Positions 43,844 through 53,766 of a stretch of 61,492 nt of DNA are shown in pieces. Position 1 is the stretch's first letter. Each line of letters starts with the position of its first letter. The position numbers and the translations under genes are program-made. This DNA comes from Candidatus Methylomirabilota bacterium (lineage in GTDB: Bacteria > Methylomirabilota > Methylomirabilia > Rokubacteriales > CSP1-6), in the NCBI GenBank assembly GCA_035315345.1, contig DATFYA010000074.1, positions 1-61,492 on the forward strand, read 5' to 3'. The notes under the pieces are model-generated. The model ran no database searches. It was not told the DNA's origin and saw only the letters and a program-made list of their open reading frames with translations.

Positions 43844-45103
43844 TTGGGCCGCGATCTCACCGAGCTGACCCGGATCATCCGCCGCATCGAGGCCAAGACC
43901 CGCGCCTCGAGCCCGGCCGCGTCTCCGCCGCGGGCACGCGCCACCATCGAGGACCTGTTGGAGGGCGCCATCGAGGAGACGGAGCGGGGCCGGCTCCTGG
44001 TGGTGCGCCGGCGGTTCCCGGTGGACCATCGCCACGGGGCCCAGTCGCTGCTCGCCGCCCGCGACGCGGCCTCGCCGGCGCTCGCCCTACTGGCCCGCGC
44101 GGGCGCCGCGCCGGCGGAGGGCCGCCGTCTCCTCTATCTCGACACCGAGACCACCGGCCTGGCCGGCGGCACCGGCACCTACGCCTTTCTGGTCGGGGTC
44201 GGCTTCTTCGACGGCGACGACTTCGAGGTGCGGCAGTTCTTCATGCGCGACCTCGACGAGGAGCCCGCGCTGCTCTGCGCGCTGGAGACGATGTTCCGGC
44301 GGTTCGACGGCTTCGTGACGTACAACGGCGGCGGCTTCGATCTCCCGCTGCTGGAAACGCGCTTCGTGCTCGGCCGTCGGCGCTTTCCCGGCGAGGAGGT
44401 CTTCCACGTCGACCTGCTGGGCGCCGCGCGGCGCCTGTGGAGCGCGCGGCTGGCCGACTGCCGGCTGGGCACGGTGGAGCAGCACGCGCTGCGGTTCGCG
44501 CGCGAGCACGATCTGCCCGGCGCGCTGATCCCGACCGTGTACTTCGAGTACCTGCGACGCAAGCAGCCGCACGCGCTCCCGCGCGTCTTCGAGCACAACC
44601 GGCACGACATCCTCTCGCTGGCCGCGCTCACCGGCTGGGTCGCGGACGCGATCACCCGGGCGCCGGTGCCCGATCTGGAGCCGGAGGCCCTGGCCGGCCT
44701 CGGCCGGCTGCTGGAGGCGAGCGAGCCTGCGCGGAGCCTCGCCTGCTACCGCATGGCCCTCGACGCCGGGCTGCCGACCCCGTCGCGCGAGCGGCTCCTG
44801 CTGCGCCTGGCCCAGGGCGAGAAGCGACGCGAGCGCTGGGACGAGGCTCGCGCCCTCTGGGAGGCCGCGGCCCGGGGACCTCGTGACTTCGACCCGCGCC
44901 CGTGGGAGGAGATCGCCAAGGTCCACGAGCATCGCCGGCGCGACCTCGCCGCCGCCCGCCTGGTCGTGGAGGAGGCGCTCGACCTGGCCCGGCGCCATCG
45001 CGCGTCCGAGCGCGTGCTCGCCGCGTTCGAGCATCGGCGGGAGCGCCTGGCCCGCCGGCTCGAGCGGGCGGTCGGTCTCGATAGCGCTCGACAGTCCGCC
45101 TGA
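43844..45103 (+). CDS. mrfB: MrfB/YprB-type exonuclease with TPR tail
   Basis: 419 aa, TTG start 12 nt after mrfA. RNase H-like/DnaQ 3'-5' exonuclease domain: LYLDTETTGLAGGTG (ExoI, about 97), VTYNGGGFDLPLLETR (ExoII), and EHNRHDILSLAAL (ExoIII). The last ~130 residues are helical with TPR-like repeats (EPARSLACYRMALDAGLPTP). Architecture and position after mrfA match the B. subtilis MrfAB repair pair. Confidence 0.88.
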   Translation: MGRDLTELTRIIRRIEAKTRASSPAASPPRARATIEDLLEGAIEETERGRLLVVRRRFPVDHRHGAQSLLAARDAASPALALLARAGAAPAEGRRLLYLDTETTGLAGGTGTYAFLVGVGFFDGDDFEVRQFFMRDLDEEPALLCALETMFRRFDGFVTYNGGGFDLPLLETRFVLGRRRFPGEEVFHVDLLGAARRLWSARLADCRLGTVEQHALRFAREHDLPGALIPTVYFEYLRRKQPHALPRVFEHNRHDILSLAALTGWVADAITRAPVPDLEPEALAGLGRLLEASEPARSLACYRMALDAGLPTPSRERLLLRLAQGEKRRERWDEARALWEAAARGPRDFDPRPWEEIAKVHEHRRRDLAAARLVVEEALDLARRHRASERVLAAFEHRRERLARRLERAVGLDSARQSA

Positions 45104-45146
45104 TCGCCGCTCGCGGCGGACGCCGCCAACGTCTCGTGAATTAGGT

Positions 45147-45175
45147 TTGACACATCTTGTTCATTAGGGTAGCCT
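45147..45175 (+). promoter_or_regulatory. candidate promoter of the iron-binding protein gene
   Basis: TTGACA (45147-45152), 17 bp, TAGCCT (45170-45175). -10 is weak. The stretch TTTGACAnATCTnGnTCA is shared with the mrfA promoter. A small hairpin CGCCG/CGGCG just after the mrfB stop may separate the two units. Confidence 0.45.
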
Positions 45176-45221
45176 CACACCTCGTTTCAGTCTTCCACGA
45201 AGCACCCCAGGAGGCGGGGCC

Positions 45222-46244
45222 ATGGCGACACCTCGGACGAGGCGAGCGTGGACGATCATGCTTGCGGCAGGGCTCGCACTGGCCGTCGGGATGCCGGCGG
45301 CGAGCGGACAGAGTGCGGCGGTGACGGTGTACTCGGCGCGCTCCCACTACGGGCAGGAGCCGGCCATGGAGGCCTTCACCAGGAAGACGGGCATCCAGGT
45401 GAAGAGCTTCGGCGGCGAGTCCGGGCCGCTGTTCGAGCGGCTGAAGGCGGAGGGTGACAAGACGCCGGCCGACGTGCTCATCAGCGTCGACGCCGGCAAT
45501 CTCTGGAACGCGGCGCGCGCCGGGCTGTTGTCCAAAGTGGACTCGCCCGAGATCGCGGCCAACGTGCCCGCGCACCTGCGGGATCCCGAGAACCGGTGGG
45601 TCGGCCTGACCGTGCGGGCCCGCACGATCATGTACAACACCGCGAAGGTGAAGCCGGAGGAGCTGTCCACCTACGAGGCGCTCGGCGATCCCAAGTGGAA
45701 GGGCCGTCTGTGCCTGCGCTCCTCGACCCACATCTACAATCAGTCGCTGATCGCCACCATGATCAAGCGCCGCGGCGAGGCGAAGGCGGAGGCGATCGTG
45801 CGCGGCTGGGTGGCCAACAACCCGACCCTGATCAACGGCGACACGAAGATCCTGGAGGCGGTCGCGGCCGGCCAGTGCGACCTGGCCCTGACCAACACGT
45901 ACTATCTCGGACGAATCGTGGCCAAGGACGCGGCCTTCCCGGTGGCCGCCTTCTGGGCCGACCAGCCGACGCCGGGCACCCACGTGAACATCTCGGGCGC
46001 CGGGGTGACCGCGCATTCCAGGAACCGCGCGGCCGCCATCAAGCTGATCGAGTTCCTCACGAGTCCCGAGGCGCAGCAGATGTTCGCGGACTCCAATTTC
46101 GAGTACCCGGCCAATCCGCAGGCCGGCGTGAATCCGGTGATCGCCAAGTGGGGCACGTTCAAGCAGGACGATACCAACGTGGCCGCGGCGGGCGAGTACC
46201 AGGCGGCCGCGACCCGGCTGGCGGATCGGGCGGGCTACAAGTAG
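45222..46244 (+). CDS. fbpA: Fe(III) ABC transporter periplasmic binding protein, FbpA/FutA family
   Basis: 340 aa. Signal peptide to about residue 30 (IMLAAGLALAVGMPAASGQ). Mature protein begins VTVYSARSHYGQEPAMEAF, the ferric-binding family start. The C-lobe has the paired tyrosines NTYYLGRIV (about 225) used for Fe3+, and GAGVTAHSRNRAAAIKLIEF. AGGAGG before the ATG. Delivers iron to the permease encoded 27 bp downstream. Confidence 0.93.
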   Translation: MATPRTRRAWTIMLAAGLALAVGMPAASGQSAAVTVYSARSHYGQEPAMEAFTRKTGIQVKSFGGESGPLFERLKAEGDKTPADVLISVDAGNLWNAARAGLLSKVDSPEIAANVPAHLRDPENRWVGLTVRARTIMYNTAKVKPEELSTYEALGDPKWKGRLCLRSSTHIYNQSLIATMIKRRGEAKAEAIVRGWVANNPTLINGDTKILEAVAAGQCDLALTNTYYLGRIVAKDAAFPVAAFWADQPTPGTHVNISGAGVTAHSRNRAAAIKLIEFLTSPEAQQMFADSNFEYPANPQAGVNPVIAKWGTFKQDDTNVAAAGEYQAAATRLADRAGYK

Positions 46245-46271
46245 ACGTGTCGATCCCGCCTCGCTGACCGC

Positions 46272-47900
46272 ATGCTCGCGCTGCGGCCGGCGAGGCCGGC
46301 CTTGTGGTCCTGGCTCGCCGTGGGCATCGCGGCGACGCTCGCGGTGCCCATCGCGGTCGTGCTCTCCGCGCTCGCGGCGCCCTCACGCGACATCTGGCTG
46401 CACCTCTGGCGGACCCAGCTCCTGGAGCTGATCGCCCATACCGTGTGGCTCCTCGTCGGGGTGGGGGCGGGCACGCTGATCGTCGGCGGTGGCCTCGCCT
46501 GGCTGGTCGTGCACCACCGGTTTCCCGGCCGCTCGGCGCTCGAGTGGGCGCTGATCCTCCCCCTGGCCGTGCCGGCCTACGTGATCGGCTTCGCGTTCCT
46601 CGGGCTCTTCGAGTATTCGGGGCCGCTCCAGACCGGGCTGCGCGGCTGGTGGGGACCCGGCGCGCGGCTGCCCGAGCTTCGGTCCCTCGGCGGCGTGGCT
46701 CTGATGATGACGCTGGTGTTCTATCCGTACGTGTACCTGCTGGCCCGCGTCGCCTTCCGCGAGCAGGGCACCGCGGTGGTGGAGACCGCGCGCAGCCTCG
46801 GGCGCTCCCGCTGGGGCGCGTTCCTGCGCGTCACCGTGCCGATGGCGCGGCCCTCGCTGGCCGCCGGCGTCGCGCTGGCCATGATGGAGGCGCTCGCCGA
46901 TTTCGGCACGGTGGCTATTTTCGGCTACCGGACCCTCACCGAGGCGATCTACCGCGTCTGGTACGGGATGTTCGACCGCATCGCGGCCACCCAGCTCGCC
47001 AGCGTCCTGCTCCTGTTCGCGCTCGCCCTGCTGCTCCTCGAGCGCCGCGCGCGAGGCCGCGCCCGGTTCACCCAGGCCGCGCGCGGGACCGCCACCGTCG
47101 AGCCGCGGGCGCTTCACGGCTGGCGCGCGGCCGCGGCCACCGCCTGCTGCGGCGTGGTCCTCTTCTTGGCGTTCCTGCTCCCGGTGGGTCAGCTCGGGTG
47201 GTGGGCGGTGGCGGTGATACGGGCCGGTCGGATCGCGCCCGACTTCGCCGCACTCCTGGGCCGTACCGGTCTCCTGGCAGCCAGCGCGGCCGTGGTCGTC
47301 TGCGCGCTGGCGGTGCTGCTCGCCTACGCGGGCCGGCTCGACGGCGGCGGCTCGGTGCGCCTGGCCACGCAGCTGGCCTCCATGGGCTACGCGGTCCCCG
47401 GCGCGGTGATCGCGGTCGGGGTCCTGCTGCCGCTCGCGTGGGCCGACCACGCCCTGGTGCCGCCGCTCGAGCGCGCCCTCGGCCGCCCGCTCGGCCTCCT
47501 GCTCACCGGCTCGGCGGCCGGGCTGATCGTCGCCTACGTCGTCCGCTTCCTGGCGGTGGGGCTGCAGACGGTGGAGGCGAGCCTCGGCAAGATCTCGCCC
47601 GCCCTCGACGATGCCGCGCGCATGCTGGGGGCGCGCGCGGGAGCCGCCCTGCGCCGCGTGCACCTGCCGCTCATGCGCGGGGGCGTCCTCACCGCCGCGG
47701 CGCTGGTCTTCGTCGAGACGATGAAGGAGATGCCGGCCACCCTGCTGCTCCGGCCCATCGGTCTCAATACCCTGTCGGTGGAGATCTGGGAGCGAACGTC
47801 CGAGGCGATGTGGCAGGAGGCGGCGGTGCCCGCGCTGACCCTGGTCGGTGCCGGCCTGCTGCCGGTGATGCTCTTGATCCGCCTGACGAGCCGCCGCTAA
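46272..47900 (+). CDS. fbpB: Fe(III) ABC transporter permease, FbpB family
   Basis: 542 aa, two fused permease halves of about six helices each. EAA loops ETARSLGRSRWGAFLRVTVP (half 1) and DDAARMLGARAGAALRRVHL (half 2) contact the ATPase. Typical length for FbpB. Its stop overlaps by 3 bp the stop of the ATPase gene on the opposite strand. Confidence 0.93.
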   Translation: MLALRPARPALWSWLAVGIAATLAVPIAVVLSALAAPSRDIWLHLWRTQLLELIAHTVWLLVGVGAGTLIVGGGLAWLVVHHRFPGRSALEWALILPLAVPAYVIGFAFLGLFEYSGPLQTGLRGWWGPGARLPELRSLGGVALMMTLVFYPYVYLLARVAFREQGTAVVETARSLGRSRWGAFLRVTVPMARPSLAAGVALAMMEALADFGTVAIFGYRTLTEAIYRVWYGMFDRIAATQLASVLLLFALALLLLERRARGRARFTQAARGTATVEPRALHGWRAAAATACCGVVLFLAFLLPVGQLGWWAVAVIRAGRIAPDFAALLGRTGLLAASAAVVVCALAVLLAYAGRLDGGGSVRLATQLASMGYAVPGAVIAVGVLLPLAWADHALVPPLERALGRPLGLLLTGSAAGLIVAYVVRFLAVGLQTVEASLGKISPALDDAARMLGARAGAALRRVHLPLMRGGVLTAAALVFVETMKEMPATLLLRPIGLNTLSVEIWERTSEAMWQEAAVPALTLVGAGLLPVMLLIRLTSRR

Positions 47901-48955
47901 CCGCCGCTCGTGGCGACGGCGGCGGGGAATGCCACCACGTGCGGGACGTGGGCGGAGAGGGCGACCCGCGTCCCGGTCGGCAGCATCGAGGTCGAGGGCT
48001 GCGAGGAGTGCACCCGGTAGCCCGACGGCAGGCGCACGCAGTAGACGGTCGCCGAGCCGCGGAAGTAGCGGCGCGTGATGGTCCCGGCGCCGCTCGGCTC
48101 GGGCACGAACGAGATGGCGTCCGGCCGGATCATCACCTCGACCGGCTGGCCTTCGGGGAGCCGATCGACGTTGGCGAAGGTGCCCACCTCGGTCACGATT
48201 CCCTCGCGGCCGACCACGCCGGCGAGGAAATCGGCGGCCCCCACGAAGGAGGCGACGAACCGGGTCGCGGGGCGGTGATAGACCTGCTGGGGCGAAGCCA
48301 TCTGCTCGACGCGGCCGGCCCGGAGCACTCCCACCCGGTCGGCGAGCGTGAAGGCCTCCTCCTGATCGTGCGTGACGAACACCGCGGTGGTCGCGGTCTC
48401 GCGGAGGATCCGCTCCACCTCCTCCCGCATCTGCGCGCGCAGGTCGGTGTCGAGATTCGAGAAGGGCTCGTCGAGCAGCATCAAGGCAGGCGCCGGAGCC
48501 AGCGCGCGGGCGAGGGCCACGCGCTGCTGCTGGCCGCCCGACAGCTCATGCGGGTAGCGCGACTCGAGCCCGTCGAGCCCGACCAGGGCGAGCACCTCCG
48601 CGGTGCGCGCCCGGCGCCCGTGGCGTCCGGGCCGCGGGAGCCCGAAACCCACGTTGTCCTCGACGGTGAGATGGGGGAACAATGCGTAGTCCTGGAACAC
48701 GATGCCGATGCCGCGCTCCTCGGGCGGGACGAAGCGCCCGGGGCCCGTGACCACCCGGCCGCGCAGGGTGATGGTGCCCGCGTCGGCGGTCTCCAGACCG
48801 GCGATCAGGCGAAGCGTGGTGGTCTTGCCGCAGCCCGATGGTCCGAGGAGCGCGACGATCTCGCCTTCCGCGACGTGCACGGACAGGCGGTCGACCGCGG
48901 GCGGCTGGGCGGGCCGGTAGCGCTTGCTGATTTGGTCGAGGACCAGCAGGTCCAC
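47897..48955 (-). CDS. fbpC: Fe(III)-type ABC transporter ATP-binding protein, FbpC family
   Basis: 352 aa. Walker A LLGPSGCGKTTT, Q-loop VFQDYALFPHLTV, signature ELSGGQQQRVALARAL, Walker B ALMLLDEPFSNLD, H-loop VFVTHDQEEAF, then a C-terminal TOBE-like regulatory domain (VMIRPDAISFVPE). Most likely the ATPase of the adjacent FbpAB, but encoded convergently and co-transcribed with a 2-hydroxyacid dehydrogenase. GTG start, 2 nt after that gene. Confidence 0.92.
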   Translation of the reverse strand: MDLLVLDQISKRYRPAQPPAVDRLSVHVAEGEIVALLGPSGCGKTTTLRLIAGLETADAGTITLRGRVVTGPGRFVPPEERGIGIVFQDYALFPHLTVEDNVGFGLPRPGRHGRRARTAEVLALVGLDGLESRYPHELSGGQQQRVALARALAPAPALMLLDEPFSNLDTDLRAQMREEVERILRETATTAVFVTHDQEEAFTLADRVGVLRAGRVEQMASPQQVYHRPATRFVASFVGAADFLAGVVGREGIVTEVGTFANVDRLPEGQPVEVMIRPDAISFVPEPSGAGTITRRYFRGSATVYCVRLPSGYRVHSSQPSTSMLPTGTRVALSAHVPHVVAFPAAVATSGG

Positions 48956-48957
48956 CG

Positions 48958-49953
48958 CTAGCGCCGGGCCAGCACCTCGGGATTGACCGGGGTGGGTGGC
49001 GTCCGCCCCTCCAGCACCGCGAGGCAGTTCTCCACCGCCAGGGTGGCCATCTTGAGCCGGGTCTCGAGCGAGCCGCTGCCGATGTGCGGCGCCAGCACCA
49101 CGTTGGTGAGCCCGATGAGGCCGGGATGGACCGTCGGCTCCTCCTCGAAGACGTCGAGACCCGCGCCGGCGATCCAGCCCTCGCGGAGGGCCTCCACCAG
49201 CGCTGCCTCGTCCACCACCGGGCCGCGCGCCGCATTGATCAGGAAGGCGGTCTTCTTCATGGCGCGCAAGGTCTCCCGGTTCATGAGATGCCGAGTCTCG
49301 GGGATGAGTGGAGTGTGGAGGCTCACGAAGTCCGACTCGCGGAGGAGTGTGGCCAGGTCGACCCGGCTGGCGTTCAGCTCGCGCTCCGTCGCCGCATCCG
49401 CGGCCACCGCATCCTGGTAGAGCACGCGCATGCCGAAGCCGAGCGCCCGGCGGGCCATCGCCCGGCCGATCCGGCCGAAACCGACCACGCCCAGGGTCTT
49501 GCCGTGGACGTCGCGCCCCAGCTGCAGCATGTACTCCCACTGCGTGAACCGGCCCTCGCGGACGTAGCGATCGGCCTCCACCAGCCGACGCGCGGTGGCC
49601 ATGAGGAGCGTCCAGGCGAAGTCCGCGGTGGTATCGGTGAGCACGTCGGGGGTGTTGGTGACCACGACGCCGCGCTTCGTGCAGGCCGCCACGTCCACGT
49701 TGTTGAAGCCCACCGCCACATTGGAGACGACGCGCAGCTTCGGGCAGCCGTCCAGCAGCGCCTGATCGATGGCCTCGCTGATGACGCAGATCAGCCCCTG
49801 CCGTTCGCGGAGGCGCTTCAGCAGCTCGGCGCGGGGCATGGGCGCGTCCTGGTCGTATGCATCCACGGCCGCGCGGCTGCGGGCCAGCGCGACCGCCGGC
49901 TCCGGAAGGAGTCGAGAGATCAGGACCGCCGGCTTCTCATTCGCAGACGTCAT
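48958..49953 (-). CDS. D-2-hydroxyacid dehydrogenase (glyoxylate/hydroxypyruvate reductase-like)
   Basis: 331 aa, NAD(P)-dependent. Rossmann motif GVVGFGRIGRAMA (about 158), catalytic Arg in NAARGPVVDEAAL, Glu in EEEPTVHPG and His in NVVLAPHIGSGS. SNVAVGFNNVD is the substrate loop typical of the GyaR/GhrB group. Probably reduces glyoxylate or hydroxypyruvate. A perfect dyad (49962-49979) lies 9 bp upstream. Confidence 0.93.
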   Translation of the reverse strand: MTSANEKPAVLISRLLPEPAVALARSRAAVDAYDQDAPMPRAELLKRLRERQGLICVISEAIDQALLDGCPKLRVVSNVAVGFNNVDVAACTKRGVVVTNTPDVLTDTTADFAWTLLMATARRLVEADRYVREGRFTQWEYMLQLGRDVHGKTLGVVGFGRIGRAMARRALGFGMRVLYQDAVAADAATERELNASRVDLATLLRESDFVSLHTPLIPETRHLMNRETLRAMKKTAFLINAARGPVVDEAALVEALREGWIAGAGLDVFEEEPTVHPGLIGLTNVVLAPHIGSGSLETRLKMATLAVENCLAVLEGRTPPTPVNPEVLARR

Positions 49954-49961
49954 CGTGAGTA

Positions 49962-49979
49962 TTCCTAAGTAGTTAGGAA
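49962..49979. promoter_or_regulatory. dyad TTCCTAA-4-TTAGGAA, candidate operator
   Basis: Perfect 7-bp inverted repeat TTCCTAA (49962-49968), GTAG, TTAGGAA (49973-49979), immediately before the dehydrogenase start and about 18 bp upstream of the groES -35. Position suggests repression of the dehydrogenase-fbpC unit. Confidence 0.45.
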
Positions 49980-49996
49980 ATAGTAATTTTTTCCAT

Positions 49997-50024
49997 TTGA
50001 CACCACCGAAAGCGCTGCTATATT
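49997..50024 (+). promoter_or_regulatory. groESL promoter
   Basis: TTGACA (49997-50002), 16 bp, TATATT (50019-50024). The -10 runs directly into the CIRCE element, so bound HrcA would block polymerase. Confidence 0.8.
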
Positions 50025-50049
50025 AGCACTCGCCTTGGTTGAGTGCTAA
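50023..50049. promoter_or_regulatory. CIRCE element (HrcA operator)
   Basis: Exact consensus TTAGCACTC (50023-50031), 9-nt spacer, GAGTGCTAA (50041-50049). HrcA binds CIRCE and represses groESL until heat stress diverts GroEL from HrcA. hrcA itself is not in the window. Confidence 0.97.
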
Positions 50050-50111
50050 GGCTCCCAGGCGCGGGATTCGCCGCAAGGCCCAACATCTTACTATCGGGAG
50101 GCGAGTTGGCT

Positions 50112-50399
50112 ATGAAGATTCGTCCGTTGCACGACCGAATCCTCGTGAAGCGCGAAGAGGAAAAGGAGGTCAAGAAGGGCGGCATCATCATCCCGGACAC
50201 CGCGAAGGAGAAGCCCCAGGAGGGGAAAGTCATCGCGGTCGGGAACGGGAAGGTGAACGACGAGGGCAAGAAGGTGCCGCTCGACGTGAAGGCCGGCGAC
50301 AAGATCCTCTTCGGCAAGTACTCCGGCTCCGAGGTCAAGCTGGACGACGAGGAGTACCTGATCCTCCGCGAGGAGGACGTGCTCGCGATCATCGAGTAG
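50112..50399 (+). CDS. groES: co-chaperonin GroES
   Basis: 95 aa. Lid of the GroEL chamber. [16 protein letters not shown] start, mobile loop [20 protein letters not shown], and C-terminal [14 protein letters not shown] are standard. GGGAGG precedes the ATG. Under CIRCE control; followed by groEL after 93 nt. Confidence 0.98.
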   Translation: MKIRPLHDRILVKREEEKEVKKGGIIIPDTAKEKPQEGKVIAVGNGKVNDEGKKVPLDVKAGDKILFGKYSGSEVKLDDEEYLILREEDVLAIIE

Positions 50400-50492
50400 C
50401 CGGAACCGTAGCGCGATCCAGCAATTCAACCCGACCGGGCTCCCAGGAGGCGCCGCGGTCAATTCCATCGAACGTCGAGGAGGAGAATCAGC

Positions 50493-52112
<1,620 letters not shown>

Positions 52113-52130
52113 GGCGTATCGCGCGAGACC

Positions 52131-52162
52131 CACGGCCCTTGCCGGAGACGGCAAGGGCCGTG
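52131..52162 (+). terminator. groESL terminator
   Basis: Perfect 13-bp stem CACGGCCCTTGCC (52131-52143) and its complement (52150-52162), loop GGAGAC, followed by CTATTTCG. Closely follows the groEL stop. Confidence 0.85.
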
Positions 52163-52219
52163 CTATTTCGTCCACTCTTGACCCGAGATTGTCTTTCGCG
52201 GCAGGCTCTGGTAACGTTA

Positions 52220-52244
52220 AGCGCTTTCAATCGGGACAAGCGCT
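52220..52244 (+). promoter_or_regulatory. hairpin in the rpsF leader
   Basis: AGCGCTT (52220-52226) pairs with AAGCGCT (52238-52244) around an 11-nt loop, ending 7 nt before the GGGGAGG ribosome site of rpsF. S6 operons are often autoregulated by the S6:S18 dimer binding a leader hairpin, but the known CCG signature is not evident here. Confidence 0.35.
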
Positions 52245-52266
52245 GAATTCTGGGGAGGTGAGTGGT

Positions 52267-52611
52267 TTGTATCCGTACGAAATCCTATTGATCTTCGACC
52301 CGCGACCCACCGAAGAGGAGGTGACCGCGCTCCTGACCAAGCTGCAGGAGACGCTCCGTTCCCTCGGCGGCGAGGTCACGAAGGCCGAGAGCTGGGGGAA
52401 GCGCCGGCTCGCCTACGAGATCCGGAAGCAGCGGGAAGGCACCTACGCGGTGATCGAGTGCAAGGCGGTGCCGGCGGTCGTCAAGGAGTACGAGCGCCAG
52501 CTGACGCTGAACGAGCAGGTACTCCGGCACTTCACGACTCGCGTGCCCGTGCGCAAGCGGATCCGGTCGGCGCCCAAGCCGCAGACCCCGGCGGTGGAGG
52601 AGGTCGTCTGA
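52267..52611 (+). CDS. rpsF: 30S ribosomal protein S6
   Basis: 114 aa. YPYEILLIFDPRPTEEEV start, WGKRRLAYEIRKQREGTYAV and a C-terminal Lys/Arg tail. The start is TTG at 52267, 8 nt after GGGGAGG (52252-52258); the nearby GTG overlaps that SD and is less likely. Stop overlaps ssb (TGATG). Confidence 0.95.
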   Translation: MYPYEILLIFDPRPTEEEVTALLTKLQETLRSLGGEVTKAESWGKRRLAYEIRKQREGTYAVIECKAVPAVVKEYERQLTLNEQVLRHFTTRVPVRKRIRSAPKPQTPAVEEVV

Positions 52612-53021
52612 TGGCGAGCCTGAACCGGGTGTTCTTGATCGGCAACCTGACGCGCACGCCCGAGCTTCGGTATACCCCGAGCGGTACCGCGGTGGCGGAC
52701 CTGCGGCTGGCCGTCAACCGCAACTACACGACCCAGGGCGGAGAGAAGCGCGAGGAGACCTGCTTCCTCACCGTGGTGGTGTGGGGCAAGCAGGCCGAGA
52801 GCTGCGGCGAGTACCTCGACAAGGGTAGCCCGATCATGGTCGAGGGGCGGCTGCAGACGCGCGACTGGGAGACGAAGGACGGGCAGAAGCGCAGCGTGGT
52901 CGAGGTCGTCGCGGAACGGGTGCAGTTCATGGGTCGCGGCAAGACGGCGGGCGCGCCCGCGGTGCCCGAGCCGGTTGAAGCCGGCGGTGGGGGAGACGGC
53001 GACGACGAGGTCCCGTTCTAG
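52611..53021 (+). CDS. ssb: single-stranded DNA-binding protein
   Basis: 136 aa. OB-fold from NRVFLIGNLTRTPELRYTPS through FLTVVVWGKQAESCGEYLDK, and ending in the acidic tip DDEVPF that recruits replication and repair partners. Lies between rpsF and rpsR as in many bacteria. Confidence 0.97.
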   Translation: MASLNRVFLIGNLTRTPELRYTPSGTAVADLRLAVNRNYTTQGGEKREETCFLTVVVWGKQAESCGEYLDKGSPIMVEGRLQTRDWETKDGQKRSVVEVVAERVQFMGRGKTAGAPAVPEPVEAGGGGDGDDEVPF

Positions 53022-53049
53022 CTTCTAGCTTCAACAGGAGGAACAAGCC

Positions 53050-53295
53050 ATTCCGCCAGCATCGAAGCCAGTCAAGCGGCGCCGGTTCGGACGTCGCAAG
53101 GTTTGCAAGTTCTGCGTCGATCGCGTCGATCTGATCGACCACAAGGATATCCGCCGCCTGCGCAACTTCGTCTCGGAGCGCGGCAAGATCACCCCGCGCC
53201 GCATCTCCGGCAGCTGCGCCCGGCATCAGCGGCAGCTCACCCGCGCCGTCCGCCGCGCTCGCACCGTCGCGCTCCTGGCCCAAACCTCGGAGTGA
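53050..53295 (+). CDS. rpsR: 30S ribosomal protein S18, ATT start codon
   Basis: 81 aa. Clear S18: [59 protein letters not shown], with Cys/Cys/Cys/His for zinc. AGGAGG at 53036-53041 points to ATT at 53050 (8-nt spacer). There is no ATG, GTG or TTG in frame between the in-frame TAG at 53026 and the conserved region, so ATT appears to be the start. ATT starts are rare (classically infC). Binds 16S rRNA with S6. Confidence 0.93.
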   Translation: MPPASKPVKRRRFGRRKVCKFCVDRVDLIDHKDIRRLRNFVSERGKITPRRISGSCARHQRQLTRAVRRARTVALLAQTSE

Positions 53296-53320
53296 CACGA
53301 GGCCCATCGGGGAACGGGTA

Positions 53321-53764
53321 ATGAAAATCATTCTGATGGACGACGTGCCCACCCTCGGCCGGCGCGGCGAGGTCCGCGATGTCTCGGACGGCTACGCGCG
53401 GAATTTCCTGCTGCCCCAGAAGCTGGCCCTGCACGCGACCGCGACCAATCTGAAGAACCTCGAGCAGATCAAGGCGCGCCAGGACTCCCGGGCGGCCAAG
53501 CTGAAGGCCGACGCCCAGGGGCAGGCGCACGCCATCGAGGCCCTGCACTTCTCCCAGCGCCGGCAGGCCTCGGACGAGGGGCGCCTCTTCGGCTCGGTGG
53601 GCCGGGCCGACCTGGCCGCGTTCCTGTCCCAGCACGGCATCGAGGTGGAGCGCCGCCGCATCGGGCTCGACGAGCCCATCAAGAGCCTCGGCGAGTTCAC
53701 GGTGCCGGTCCGCCTGCACGCCGACGTGACCGCCCAGCTGAAGGTGTCCGTCTCGCGCGAGTAG
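53321..53764 (+). CDS. rplI: 50S ribosomal protein L9
   Basis: 147 aa. N-terminal domain MKIILMDDVPTLGRRGEVRD and DGYARNFLLPQKLA, long central helix, C-terminal domain (GRLFGSVGRADLAAFL, TVPVRLHADVTAQLKVSV). 25 nt after rpsR and 2 nt before dnaB. Confidence 0.97.
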   Translation: MKIILMDDVPTLGRRGEVRDVSDGYARNFLLPQKLALHATATNLKNLEQIKARQDSRAAKLKADAQGQAHAIEALHFSQRRQASDEGRLFGSVGRADLAAFLSQHGIEVERRRIGLDEPIKSLGEFTVPVRLHADVTAQLKVSVSRE

Positions 53765-53766
53765 CC

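Noticed and set aside
45130-45180. Fur box upstream of fbpA
   Set aside because: No convincing GATAATnATTATC-like symmetry; only a promoter-like element is seen.
52178-52206. Promoter for rpsF (TTGACC)
   Set aside because: No acceptable -10 hexamer lies 16-18 bp downstream.
52200-52260. S6:S18 regulatory RNA motif
   Set aside because: A hairpin exists, but the conserved CCG-containing bulge of the motif could not be identified.
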